From contig JAEYWU010000047.1 in NCBI GenBank assembly GCA_023428785.1, forward strand, positions 1-55,244: a stretch of 55,244 nt of DNA. The letters run 5' to 3'. Below, in pieces: positions 16,815-24,993 of this stretch; position 1 is the stretch's first letter, and each line of letters begins with the position of its first letter. Under the pieces are notes generated by a model. It saw only the letters and a program-made list of their open reading frames with translations. It was not told where the DNA came from and ran no database searches. This DNA is from Pseudomonadota bacterium. GTDB lineage: Bacteria; Pseudomonadota; Alphaproteobacteria; Caulobacterales; Caulobacteraceae. A program made the position numbers and the translations under genes.

Positions 16815-16827
16815 GATCACCGGCGGC
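16798..16827 (+). terminator. Hairpin spanning the zapE stop codon
   Basis: The 13-nt arms GCCGCCGGCGATC and GATCACCGGCGGC pair with one mismatch around the 4-nt loop CTGA, which contains the TGA stop. No U-tract follows, so this is a probable Rho-assisted terminator or 3'-end stabiliser. The rest of the gap to 16994 contains no gene that I can support. Confidence 0.55.
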
Positions 16828-16993
16828 TCCACTTGGCGTCCGGCCCGACAAGGGGTGGACCGGATCGTCTTTGGGTGACCAGATCAGGGGGACGGGTCCG
16901 GTCACCTGGCCGGCGGCTCCTTTGGGGGGAGGGGACGAAGCCGCCGTCTTCAACAGATGTAGGAACGGTTGATCGGGGTTTAAAGAGGCGCCA

Positions 16994-18181
16994 TCACGAA
17001 CTTGTGATCGCTTCCTCCGCGCGCTTCTTCGCCTTGGCCTCGCCGATGATGTTCCGCTCGTGGGGTTCGTCCGGATAGGGCTCGCCGTCGCCGGAGATCA
17101 GAACCGCGATCCAGCGCGTGCCGCGGAACTCGGCGGTGATGGCCATGACCATCACCGCAATCGGCGTCGACAGGAAGGCGCCGGCCACACCCCAGAGCGC
17201 GCTCCACAGGGCCAGGAACAGCAGCACCGCCACCGGGTCGATGTTCTGGTTATCGCCCTGCATCCGCGGCTGGATGAAATTGCCCGACACCTGGAGGATG
17301 ACCTGCAGACCCAGCGCCAACGCAATCGGCTGCCAGTAGGTGTCGAACTGCACCAGGGCGTAGAGCGGCGGGCCCATGGCGGCGATGGCGCCCCCGATCA
17401 CCGGGATATAGCCGACGATGAAGATCAGAAAGGCCCAGAACAGGGCGTTGTCCAGGCCGATGATGACCATCAGGAGCCAGGCGGCCACCGCGATCATCAG
17501 GCCGGTGACGGTCTGAACCCAGAGATAGCCCTCGACCCCGCCGCGCATGCGCTCAAAGACCTGCAGCGCCTCCTGACGGTCCTCGCGCAGAGGAAACAGG
17601 GCGACGATCTTCTTCTTCGCGCTGCCCCGGGCGAACATCAGGAAGCCGAGATAGACCAGGGCGAAGAACAGGCCGCCCAGGACAGACTGGGTGGTCAGCG
17701 CCGCCCGGCCCGCATAGGCCGCCAGGTCGAACTGATTGAGGATTTCAGACGTCTCAGGCGCGGTGCGCATCCCGACGAGGGCTGCGATGTCGGCCAGGAT
17801 ATGGTCCAGCCGCCCGCCTATGCCCTGGCTCTGGGCGATGATCCCGGTCAGGCCATCCACGATGACCCAGATCGAACCCGCGAAACTGATGAAGATGATG
17901 ATCGCCGAGATCCAGGCCACCGACCAGGACGGCACAGGCAGGCGCTCGGCGACCCAGCGCGTGACGCCGTCGATCATGACCATCAGGAAGATCGCCATGG
18001 CCAGCGGCGTCAGAATGTCCCGGAGCCAGTAGAGGGCGGCCCCGGCCACGACCACCGCGACCACAGCCGTGGCATTGCGCGCCACCGTCGAACCGTCAGA
18101 GGCCGGCCCGGGTAGGGGCGCCGGCGTCGGCTGATCCTGTTTGTCGCGTTTCAGTTTGAGCTTCGGAAGTTTGAGGGCCAT
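16994..18181 (-). CDS. AI-2E family transporter (PerM/TqsA-like)
   Basis: An inner-membrane protein of 395 aa in the AI-2E family. It has a Lys-rich cytoplasmic N-terminus (MALKLPKLKLKRDKQDQ) and about eight membrane segments. Family blocks include IGLDNALFWAFLIFIVGYIPVIGGAIAAMGPP and SGNFIQPRMQGDNQNIDPVAVLLFLALWSALWGVAGAFLSTPI. Only some members move autoinducer-2; others transport ions or unknown solutes, so the substrate is open. The ATG at 18181 has an AAAGG element upstream. Divergent from the HerA-like gene. Confidence 0.87.
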   Translation of the reverse strand: MALKLPKLKLKRDKQDQPTPAPLPGPASDGSTVARNATAVVAVVVAGAALYWLRDILTPLAMAIFLMVMIDGVTRWVAERLPVPSWSVAWISAIIIFISFAGSIWVIVDGLTGIIAQSQGIGGRLDHILADIAALVGMRTAPETSEILNQFDLAAYAGRAALTTQSVLGGLFFALVYLGFLMFARGSAKKKIVALFPLREDRQEALQVFERMRGGVEGYLWVQTVTGLMIAVAAWLLMVIIGLDNALFWAFLIFIVGYIPVIGGAIAAMGPPLYALVQFDTYWQPIALALGLQVILQVSGNFIQPRMQGDNQNIDPVAVLLFLALWSALWGVAGAFLSTPIAVMVMAITAEFRGTRWIAVLISGDGEPYPDEPHERNIIGEAKAKKRAEEAITSS

Positions 18182-18280
18182 GACCAACCTTTGCGGTCGG
18201 GGGAACGTGCGGTCAATCACACTGGTTTCCAGTCGGCCCCCGCGCTAGGTCTGAACCGACACAAGTGGGAGATCGGCGCG

Positions 18281-19831
18281 ATGAGCGAGACGGAAGCGGC
18301 GGGCCTCTATCTGGGTCAGTCGGAGAAGGCCGAGACCCTGTTGTTCCACCGGGCCAACCGCCACGGCGTCGTGGCCGGCGCGACCGGCACCGGCAAGACC
18401 GTGACGCTCCAGATCATGGCCCAGGGCTTTTCCGACGCCGGCGTTCCGGTCTTCGCGGCTGATGTGAAGGGCGACCTGTCCGGCATCTGCCAAGCGGGCG
18501 CGCCGAACGAAAAACTACTGGCCCGCGCCGAACAGATCGGCCTGACCCTGTCGCCCATGGCGGCGCCGACGATCTTCTGGGACCTGTTCGGCCGCAAGGG
18601 CCATCCGGTGCGCGCCACCATCTCGGAGGTCGGCCCGCTCCTGCTGGCGCGGATGCTCGAGCTCAACGACGTCCAGGAGGCCGTGCTGTCGGTGGTGTTC
18701 CGCGTGGCGGACGCCGAGGGCCTGCTGCTGCTGGATCTGGACGACCTGCGCGCCATGCTGGGCCACGTGTCCGAGAACGCCGACACCATCGGCAAGCAGT
18801 ATGGGCATGTCGCGCCCGCTTCGATCGCCGCCATCCAGCGGGCGATCCTCCAGCTGGAGGACCAGGGCGGCCAGTCCTTCTTCGGCGAGCCGGCGCTCCA
18901 GCTGTCGGACCTGATGCGCACCACCGCAGATGGCCGGGGCGTGGTCTCGATCCTTGACGCCACTACCCTGATCAACAGTCCGCGCCTGTATTCGACCTTC
19001 CTGCTGTGGCTGCTGTCGGAGCTGTTCGAACAGCTTCCCGAGGTCGGAGACCCCGACAAGCCGAAGCTGGTCTTCTTCTTCGACGAGGCGCACCTGCTGT
19101 TCCGCGACACGCCGCGCGGCTTGATGGAGAAGGTCGAACAGGTCGTGCGCCTGATCCGCTCCAAGGGCGTGGGCGTCTATTTCGTCACCCAGAACCCCGC
19201 CGACATCCCCGACTCCGTGCTGGCCCAGCTGGGCAACCGCATCCAGCATGCGCTGCGCGCCTACACCCCCTCCGAACAGCGGGGCCTGAAGGCCGCCTCC
19301 GACAGCTTCCGGCCCAATCCGGCCTTCGATACGGCGACTGCCATCCAGGAGCTCGGCGTCGGCGAGGCGCTGATCTCGACCCTCGAGGACAAGGGCGCAC
19401 CGTCCGTCGTGCAGAAGACCCTGATCCGCCCGCCGGATTCCCGCCTGGGACCCGCGACCGAGGCCGAGCGTGCAGCGGTCCAGGCCTCCAGCCCGGTTAA
19501 GGGTCTGTACGACGCGCCTGTCGACCGTGAGTCCGCCCACGAAATGCTCCAGCGCCGCGCCGAGGCCGCCGAGCAGGTCAAGCAGGCCGAGGCCGCGCCC
19601 AAGCCGCGCGACACCCGCATGGACCGCCTCGATGAGGCGCAAGAGCGTCAGGCGCCCGCGCCCCGAAGCCGGTCGCGCTCGACCACGCCCCGGCCCCCGG
19701 CCGCACCACGCCGCTCCAACCGGCAGTCCACCGGCGAGGCTTTCGCCAAGTCGGTCGCCCGCTCCGTCGGCTCATCGGTGGGCCGCGCGATCTTCCGGGG
19801 GATTCTGGGGAGCCTCAGTCGAGGGCAATAG
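18281..19831 (+). CDS. HerA-like helicase, DUF853 family ATPase
   Basis: A 516-aa P-loop ATPase of the HerA/FtsK superfamily, DUF853 subgroup (YjgR-like). Walker A is GVVAGATGTGKTVTLQIMAQGF (about residues 30-51), followed by VFAADVKGDLSGIC; Walker B is LVFFFDEAHLLF. GVYFVTQNPADIPDSVLAQLGNRIQHALRAYTP is highly conserved in the family. The C-terminus is a low-complexity Arg/Pro/Ser tail ending in small hydrophobic helices. The exact role is not established; DNA translocation is the family expectation. ATG at 18281 with GGGAG upstream. Confidence 0.88.
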   Translation: MSETEAAGLYLGQSEKAETLLFHRANRHGVVAGATGTGKTVTLQIMAQGFSDAGVPVFAADVKGDLSGICQAGAPNEKLLARAEQIGLTLSPMAAPTIFWDLFGRKGHPVRATISEVGPLLLARMLELNDVQEAVLSVVFRVADAEGLLLLDLDDLRAMLGHVSENADTIGKQYGHVAPASIAAIQRAILQLEDQGGQSFFGEPALQLSDLMRTTADGRGVVSILDATTLINSPRLYSTFLLWLLSELFEQLPEVGDPDKPKLVFFFDEAHLLFRDTPRGLMEKVEQVVRLIRSKGVGVYFVTQNPADIPDSVLAQLGNRIQHALRAYTPSEQRGLKAASDSFRPNPAFDTATAIQELGVGEALISTLEDKGAPSVVQKTLIRPPDSRLGPATEAERAAVQASSPVKGLYDAPVDRESAHEMLQRRAEAAEQVKQAEAAPKPRDTRMDRLDEAQERQAPAPRSRSRSTTPRPPAAPRRSNRQSTGEAFAKSVARSVGSSVGRAIFRGILGSLSRGQ

Positions 19832-19832
19832 A

Positions 19833-20924
19833 TCAGCCCCGCGGCGTCAACCGCCACATGCGCAAGGGATGCCGGACCCGTCCGGCCTGCAGGCCCGCTG
19901 CGTCGCCACGACCAACATAGAAATCGGCCCGAACCGGTCCGCGTATGGCGCCGCCCGTATCGAGCGCGGTGACCAGTCCGCGGTAGCCGCGATCGGCGCC
20001 GACCAGATCGCCTTGCGGCGCATCGATCCAGACCAGATCGCCATAGGACCACTGGGTCGGATCCACCGCGATGGATCGGCCCGCGATCAGCGGAACGCCC
20101 GCCGCGCCGGTCGGGCCTCGGCCGTCATCAGCCTCGAGGCGGAAAAAGACGTAGCGGGGGTTCAGGTCCATCACCGCCTCGGCCTCGGGGCCGCGATGGC
20201 TGGCCAACCAGCTTCGGATCGCCTCGCCGCTTGTGCCGTTGGCGGGCAGCAGACCCCGCTCGGCCATCGGACGGGCGATGCCGACGAAGGTTTGGCCGTT
20301 ATGGGCCGCAAAGGCCGCCCGCGCCGTCGTCCCGTCCTCGAAGGTCAGGTAGCCGGACCCCTGGATCTGCATGAAGAACAGGTCCTCGGCCCGCATCCAG
20401 GCGATCGGCGCGGCGTCGGTCTCGTCGATCTCGGCGCGCGGCGGATAGGGGATCAGGCGCCCGTCGGCCAGCCGCTGGCGGCTGACGGTTCCCTCGGCGA
20501 CCAGATCCAGCGGCCGCGACAGCACCGGCGTGTCGAACGTGGCGGTCCGGAACCGTCGGGCCTCGTATTCCGGCGCGAAATAGGCGGTCAGCAGGCCTTC
20601 AGCCTCGCCGCGTTCGACCACGAAGAAGGTCTCGAAGAAGGTCCGCGCCGCCGCCCCGTCGCCGGACGGCAGAACCCGCGCGGCCTGGCAGGCGGCCTGA
20701 TAGGCGGCGTCTCGCGCCGTCGGACAGACCTCGGCCCAGGCTTCCAGGGCTGCCAGGTGATCCTCCTCGGCCCAGCCAGGCAGGGCGGCGGGGCTCACGC
20801 CCGGCCCCAGCGGGGGCGGAGGCGTCGGCGGCATCGGAATATCGGGGGGCGTGGGCGCCGGCGGTGTGGTGGCGCAGGCCGCCAGTGTCAGGCCGGCGGC
20901 GATCAGGGCGAGGACACGCCTCAC
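19833..20924 (-). CDS. mltA: Membrane-bound lytic murein transglycosylase A
   Basis: A peptidoglycan lytic transglycosylase that cleaves MurNAc-GlcNAc bonds with 1,6-anhydro product formation. The 363-aa lipoprotein has signal MRRVLALIAAGLTLAAC with Cys at about 17, then a Pro-rich linker. MltA blocks include GLLTAYFAPEYEARR, MQIQGSGYLTFEDG, NPRYVFFR and the 3D-type C-terminal segment VTALDTGGAIRGPVRADFYVGRG, which holds the catalytic Asp. The GTG start overlaps the timA stop (GTGA). It converges on the HerA-like gene. Confidence 0.93.
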   Translation of the reverse strand: MRRVLALIAAGLTLAACATTPPAPTPPDIPMPPTPPPPLGPGVSPAALPGWAEEDHLAALEAWAEVCPTARDAAYQAACQAARVLPSGDGAAARTFFETFFVVERGEAEGLLTAYFAPEYEARRFRTATFDTPVLSRPLDLVAEGTVSRQRLADGRLIPYPPRAEIDETDAAPIAWMRAEDLFFMQIQGSGYLTFEDGTTARAAFAAHNGQTFVGIARPMAERGLLPANGTSGEAIRSWLASHRGPEAEAVMDLNPRYVFFRLEADDGRGPTGAAGVPLIAGRSIAVDPTQWSYGDLVWIDAPQGDLVGADRGYRGLVTALDTGGAIRGPVRADFYVGRGDAAGLQAGRVRHPLRMWRLTPRG

Positions 20925-21550
20925 GCCTGGGCCGCCTCCACCTTGGCCAGCACCCAGTTCGGATCACCCGAGCCGATGCGGCGCTCGAAGGTCCAAAGCT
21001 CGGCGGTGCGGCGTTCCTCGGTGGTGGTCACGCCCTCATGCGTCACCGCATTGCGGATCTCGGCCAGGAAGCGGACCCGCGCCCGCGCCAGATCGCCCGC
21101 GGCCTCGGCATGGTCCAGGTCCGCGCGCGGTGGATGGGGCATCTCGGCCTGTTCGCTGCGGCCCTCGGCCTCACGGTCGGCCATGGCCCGTTCGAACGAG
21201 GCCATCACCGTCTGGGACAGGAGAGGCTTCAGCGTATCGCGGTCGCCGGCGTGGAAGGCGGTGACGATGGTCTCATAGGCCTGACGGGCGCCGTCCAAGA
21301 ATCGCGCCGGGTCAAAGGCCGGGTCGCGCGCCTTGAGCTGGGCCGCGCCTTCAGCCGCGGCTGGGTCCATAGTCGGAACCCAGGCGGCCTGGGGCTGCGA
21401 GCCGCCCTGTGCTTCGGGACCGGCCGTCTGTGGCGCCGGTTCGTCCTCGGGCTGGCGGCCGACCTTCTTGCCAAGGACGTTGTAAAGCAGGACCAGCAGC
21501 ACCGCGGCGACGGCGGCGAAGACGATCATCTGGATAACGGCGGGGTCCAA
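20921..21550 (-). CDS. timA: Tim44-like (TimA) domain protein
   Basis: A 209-aa protein with one N-terminal membrane helix (MIVFAAVAAVLLVLLYNVLG), a Pro/Gln-rich linker and a Tim44-like C-terminal domain (DPAFDPARFLDGARQAYETIVTAFHAGDRDTLKPLLS). Tim44 is the mitochondrial import motor adaptor; bacterial TimA proteins are inner-membrane proteins of unclear role. The timA-mltA pair divergent from secB is conserved in alphaproteobacteria. The apparent start is TTG at 21550 with GGAA about 6 nt upstream; an ATG seven codons later lacks an evident ribosome-binding site. Confidence 0.88.
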   Translation of the reverse strand: MDPAVIQMIVFAAVAAVLLVLLYNVLGKKVGRQPEDEPAPQTAGPEAQGGSQPQAAWVPTMDPAAAEGAAQLKARDPAFDPARFLDGARQAYETIVTAFHAGDRDTLKPLLSQTVMASFERAMADREAEGRSEQAEMPHPPRADLDHAEAAGDLARARVRFLAEIRNAVTHEGVTTTEERRTAELWTFERRIGSGDPNWVLAKVEAAQA

Positions 21551-21699
21551 GGCGTTTCCGGTCCTTATTCTCTGGGGTTTAGGGAGTAAGCATCCGAAGG
21601 CCTTAACGCAAGGCGACGGACAGGGGAGCGACGTTGCGCCATGGCCTTGCGCATGATAGGCGCCGCCGCCTCAGACGTTCCTTGTCCCAGAGACTCCAA

Positions 21700-22209
21700 A
21701 TGACCGATCAGCCGATCGCCGACACCGGCGCCGCCCCGCAGGGGACCCCCCAAGGCCCCCAGATGCGCGTGCTCGTGCAGTATGTCCGCGACCTGTCCTT
21801 CGAAAACCCGCGCGCGCCCGACAGCCTGCGCGTCGACGGCAAGCCGGCCATCGACATGGGCGTCGAGCTGAACGCCCGCGGCCGCGCCGACAACTTGTTC
21901 GAAGTCGAACTGAAACTTTCGGTCGGCGCCTCGATCGAGGGTAACGCCATGTTCCAGATCGAGCTGGTCTACGGCGGCGTCTTCCAGATCGCCGGCGTGC
22001 CGGAGCAGGAAATGGAGCCCTTCCTGCTGATCGAATGCCCGCGCTACCTGTTCCCGTTCGCCCGCGAGATCATCTCGCGCGCCTCAGCGGACGGCGGCTT
22101 CTATCCCCCGTTCCAGCTGGACCCGCTGGACTTCGCGGCCATCTACCGCGCGCGTCAGGCTCAGGGCGGTCAGCCGCTCGCCGCCGCTCCGGCGGAAGGC
22201 CAGGCGTAA
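21700..22209 (+). CDS. secB: Protein-export chaperone SecB
   Basis: A tetrameric cytosolic chaperone that keeps preproteins unfolded and passes them to SecA. The 169-aa protein has RVLVQYVRDLSFENPRAP near the N-terminus, then ELKLSVGA, QIELVYGGVFQIAG and the core LLIECPRYLFPFAREIISRASADGGFYPPFQLDPLDF, all diagnostic for SecB. ATG at 21700; no strong ribosome-binding site is visible. Divergent from timA across 149 bp and convergent with dnaQ. Confidence 0.97.
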   Translation: MTDQPIADTGAAPQGTPQGPQMRVLVQYVRDLSFENPRAPDSLRVDGKPAIDMGVELNARGRADNLFEVELKLSVGASIEGNAMFQIELVYGGVFQIAGVPEQEMEPFLLIECPRYLFPFAREIISRASADGGFYPPFQLDPLDFAAIYRARQAQGGQPLAAAPAEGQA

Positions 22210-22220
22210 GGCGCCTTTCG

Positions 22221-22928
22221 CTAGTCGGCGATCTCCGGCGCCAGCCGGGTCCACAGGCTGAGGTCCGGCAGGGTCGCCTTCAGAAAGGCGGCATGCCGGT
22301 CCCGCTCTTCCTGCGATGACATCTGCGCCAGCGGTCTCGGCCGCTGGCCATAGGCCGAGACACCGGCCACCGCCGCGACAGCCACAGGCGCAGGCCCCGA
22401 CAGGTCCAGCGCCCGCTCGCGCCCGCCCTTCAGCTCCAGATAGACCGAGGCCAGCAGGCGTGCGTCGATCAGCGCGCCGTGCAGGGTCCGTTCGGCCAGC
22501 GACACCTTGAAGCGCTTACACAGGGCGTCGAGCGAATTGGCCATGCCCGGAAACCGCTTCTGGGCCAACTGGAGCGTATCGATCCACTGAAGGTCTTGCA
22601 GGATGCCCCGGCCGCACAGCTCAAGCTCAAAGTTGACGAAGTTCCGGTCGAAGCCCGCATTGTGGGCGATGATCGGGGAATCCCCGATGAAGGCGTGCAA
22701 ATCGTCCGCGATCTCGGCGAACTTCGGGGAATCCTTGACCTTTTCATTGGTGATGCCGTGCACGCGCACGACCTCGGCCTCGATGATCCGGTCCGGGTTG
22801 ATCAGGGTGTGAAAGGTCCGTCCGGTCGGCGTCAGGTTTTCCAGCTCGATACAGCCGATCTCGACCATCCGGTGGCCCTGTCGGGGGTCGAAGCCGGTGG
22901 TCTCGGTGTCGAGAACGATTTCACGCAT
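22221..22928 (-). CDS. dnaQ: DNA polymerase III subunit epsilon
   Basis: The 3'-5' proofreading exonuclease of the replicase. The 235-aa protein has DEDDh motifs: Exo I DTETTGF (7-13), Exo II HNAGFDRNFVNFEL, and Exo III HGALIDARLLASVYLEL. A C-terminal tail for binding the alpha subunit follows. ATG at 22928, 6 bp after the coaE stop. It is the last gene of the origin-proximal operon ppsR-maf-aroE-coaE-dnaQ. Confidence 0.96.
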   Translation of the reverse strand: MREIVLDTETTGFDPRQGHRMVEIGCIELENLTPTGRTFHTLINPDRIIEAEVVRVHGITNEKVKDSPKFAEIADDLHAFIGDSPIIAHNAGFDRNFVNFELELCGRGILQDLQWIDTLQLAQKRFPGMANSLDALCKRFKVSLAERTLHGALIDARLLASVYLELKGGRERALDLSGPAPVAVAAVAGVSAYGQRPRPLAQMSSQEERDRHAAFLKATLPDLSLWTRLAPEIAD

Positions 22929-22934
22929 GGTCTC

Positions 22935-23582
22935 TTACTCGCCCCGTTCGGCCGTCCTGTGAAGGGCGTCCGAACGCCCAGACCGCCATCCAGATGTGGA
23001 CAGGGTGGCCAAGATCTCGCGCACCTGGCGCCGGGCGGCCTCAACGCCGTCGCCGGTGTCGACCACGAAATCGGCCCGTCGGCGCTTCTCTGCGTCGGGC
23101 GTCTGGCGGGCGAGGATTTGCTCGAACCGGTCCTCGGTCATACCCGGGCGCGCCATGACTCGGCGGCGTTGCTCATGGGCCGGCGCCGAAACGACGACGA
23201 TCGCCTCGACCTGGTCATGGCCATCGGTTTCGAACAGAAGCGGCACATCGACCACCGCGAACGACCGGCCCTCGATCCCGGCCGCCTCCAGCCAGGCCTC
23301 CCGATCAAGCCTGACCAGTGGATGGACGATCGCTTCCAGGCGGCCGAAGCCTTGCGGATCGGCCTGCAGGCGGTCGAACAGTAGCGCCCGGTCGATTCCC
23401 CCGTCCGGCCCGGTCACCGCGCCAAACTGAGCCGATACTGGCTCGACCGCGGCCCCGCCGGGCGCATAGAGCCGGTGAACCGCCGCGTCCGCGTCCCAGG
23501 TCGCACAGCCCTCTTCTGCGAAAAGTCGCAGCGTCGTGGACTTTCCCATGCCGATGGAGCCGGTCAGGCCGATGATCCTCAT
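22935..23582 (-). CDS. coaE: Dephospho-CoA kinase
   Basis: Catalyses the last step of coenzyme A synthesis, phosphorylating the ribose 3'-OH of dephospho-CoA. The 215-aa protein starts with the P-loop IGLTGSIGMGKSTTLRLF. WDADAAVHRLY contains the conserved Asp, and VVDVPLLFETDGHDQVE and RQTPDAEKRRRADFVVDTG are further family blocks. The ATG overlaps the aroE stop (ATGA). Confidence 0.96.
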   Translation of the reverse strand: MRIIGLTGSIGMGKSTTLRLFAEEGCATWDADAAVHRLYAPGGAAVEPVSAQFGAVTGPDGGIDRALLFDRLQADPQGFGRLEAIVHPLVRLDREAWLEAAGIEGRSFAVVDVPLLFETDGHDQVEAIVVVSAPAHEQRRRVMARPGMTEDRFEQILARQTPDAEKRRRADFVVDTGDGVEAARRQVREILATLSTSGWRSGRSDALHRTAERGE

Positions 23583-24403
23583 GCCTTGCTCTCCAACGCC
23601 TTCAGGCAGAGGCCGCGTACGTCAATGGCGGGCGGAGTCTGGCCGAACAGCGCCTCGAAGCTCGGCCGCGCTTGTCCGATCAGCATGGCCAGCCCGTCCA
23701 CCGGCGTCAGGCCGCGCGCCAGCGCCCTGGCCAGAAGCGGCGTCACCAGCGGCCGGTAGGTCATGTCCAGGACCGCGCCCCCGGCCGCCATAGGGGCCAG
23801 ATCGGGCGGATCCATGCTGGATGCGGCGTTGATCAACAGATGACTCCCGTCCAGAGCCGCCGCAACGTCGGCGAGCGACCACGCCGAGACACAGCTGTCG
23901 AAGCCCGATGCCAGATTTTCGGCTCGCGCGACCGTCCGGTTCACCACACGGATCTCCCGCGCGCCCTCCGCCCTCAGCGCATGGACCGCCGCACGCGCCG
24001 CGCCGCCAGCGCCCAGCACCACCGCCACACCCGATCCGAGATCCACGCCCCGCGCCTGCTCGCGGATCGCGCCGATCATGCCGACGCCATCGGTGCTGTC
24101 GGCGCGGACGTCGCCGTCGAGCACGAGCAGGTTCACGGACCCGGCCGCCAGCGCTTCCGGGCCAATATCGGCGCCGTTCCGGTGCGCCCAGTCGAACGCG
24201 TCGCCCTTGTAAGGCGCGGTGACATTGCAGCCGACCAGGGTCCCATTCCGCTGCTCGTCCAGGAGGCCGAACAGACCATCCCGATCTTCGGGCGACAGAG
24301 CGACATAGCGGGCGTCGATCCCGGCCACCTCAAGCCAGGCGGTATGGATGACCGGACTGAGGGAATGGGCGATCGGGCGGCCGATCACGGCGGCGGTCCT
24401 CAC
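23579..24403 (-). CDS. aroE: Shikimate dehydrogenase
   Basis: NADP-dependent reduction of 3-dehydroshikimate to shikimate in aromatic amino-acid synthesis. The 274-aa protein has GRPIAHSLSPVIH (substrate-binding SLSP), GCNVTAPYKGDAF with the catalytic Lys, and STDGVGM for the conserved Asp. The dinucleotide motif is VVLGAGGAARAAVHAL, and TYRPLVTPLLARA lies near the C-terminus. GTG start at 24403, overlapping the maf stop by 4 bp. Confidence 0.96.
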   Translation of the reverse strand: MRTAAVIGRPIAHSLSPVIHTAWLEVAGIDARYVALSPEDRDGLFGLLDEQRNGTLVGCNVTAPYKGDAFDWAHRNGADIGPEALAAGSVNLLVLDGDVRADSTDGVGMIGAIREQARGVDLGSGVAVVLGAGGAARAAVHALRAEGAREIRVVNRTVARAENLASGFDSCVSAWSLADVAAALDGSHLLINAASSMDPPDLAPMAAGGAVLDMTYRPLVTPLLARALARGLTPVDGLAMLIGQARPSFEALFGQTPPAIDVRGLCLKALESKA

Positions 24404-24993
24404 GCGGGCAGCTCCCCGATCTCTCGCAGGAAGCCCATCAACGGCAGGAGCGGCAGACCCAGCACGGTGAAGTAATCGCCCTCGACCCGCTCGAAGAGCT
24501 GGGCGCCCTCGCCTTCCAGCCAGTAGCCGCCGACCGAGGACCGGGCCGCCGCCTCGTTTCGCGCCAGATAGCCGTCGATAAATCCATCTGACAGCGGCCG
24601 GACCTTCAGGCTCGCGGAATCCGACAGGGTCCAGATCACCGCCCCGTCCCGCGCGACCGCAGCGCCGGAATGAAGCTGATGCGTCTGGCCCGAGAAGACT
24701 TTCAGCCGCGCGCGGGCCTCATCCAGGCTGGCGGCCTTGTCGTAGAGGGTCCCGTCCTGCTCCAGCGTCTGGTCGGCGCCCAGCACCAGCCGGCCGGGTT
24801 GGCGGCGCGACACCGCCAGCGCCTTTTCGCCCGCCAGGGCGATCGCGACTGCTCGGGCGTCCGCGCCCTCCGAGAGCAGGCGTCCCTTGGTCGCGCCTTC
24901 GTCGACGTCGGCGGGGTCGAGCGTGATCGCCAGGCCGGCGGCCTCGAGCATCGCCTTTCTCGCCGCGCTTCGGCTGGCCAGGATCAGGCTCAT
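24400..24993 (-). CDS. maf: Maf-family nucleotide pyrophosphatase
   Basis: A Maf/Ham1-like NTP pyrophosphatase that hydrolyses non-canonical or methylated nucleotides. The 197-aa protein begins LILASRSAARKAMLEAAGL, the family signature. VLGADQTLEQDG contains the conserved Asp, and SSVGGYWLEGEGAQLFERVEGDYFTVLGLPLLPL forms the C-terminal block. Whether it is the dTTP/UTP or the m7GTP-specific type is not clear. ATG at 24993, overlapping the ppsR stop. Confidence 0.93.
   Translation of the reverse strand: MSLILASRSAARKAMLEAAGLAITLDPADVDEGATKGRLLSEGADARAVAIALAGEKALAVSRRQPGRLVLGADQTLEQDGTLYDKAASLDEARARLKVFSGQTHQLHSGAAVARDGAVIWTLSDSASLKVRPLSDGFIDGYLARNEAAARSSVGGYWLEGEGAQLFERVEGDYFTVLGLPLLPLMGFLREIGELPA

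Noticed and set aside
19470..21278. 602-codon plus-strand frame across mltA and timA
   Set aside because: Low-complexity Arg/Pro-rich translation overlapping three well-supported genes.
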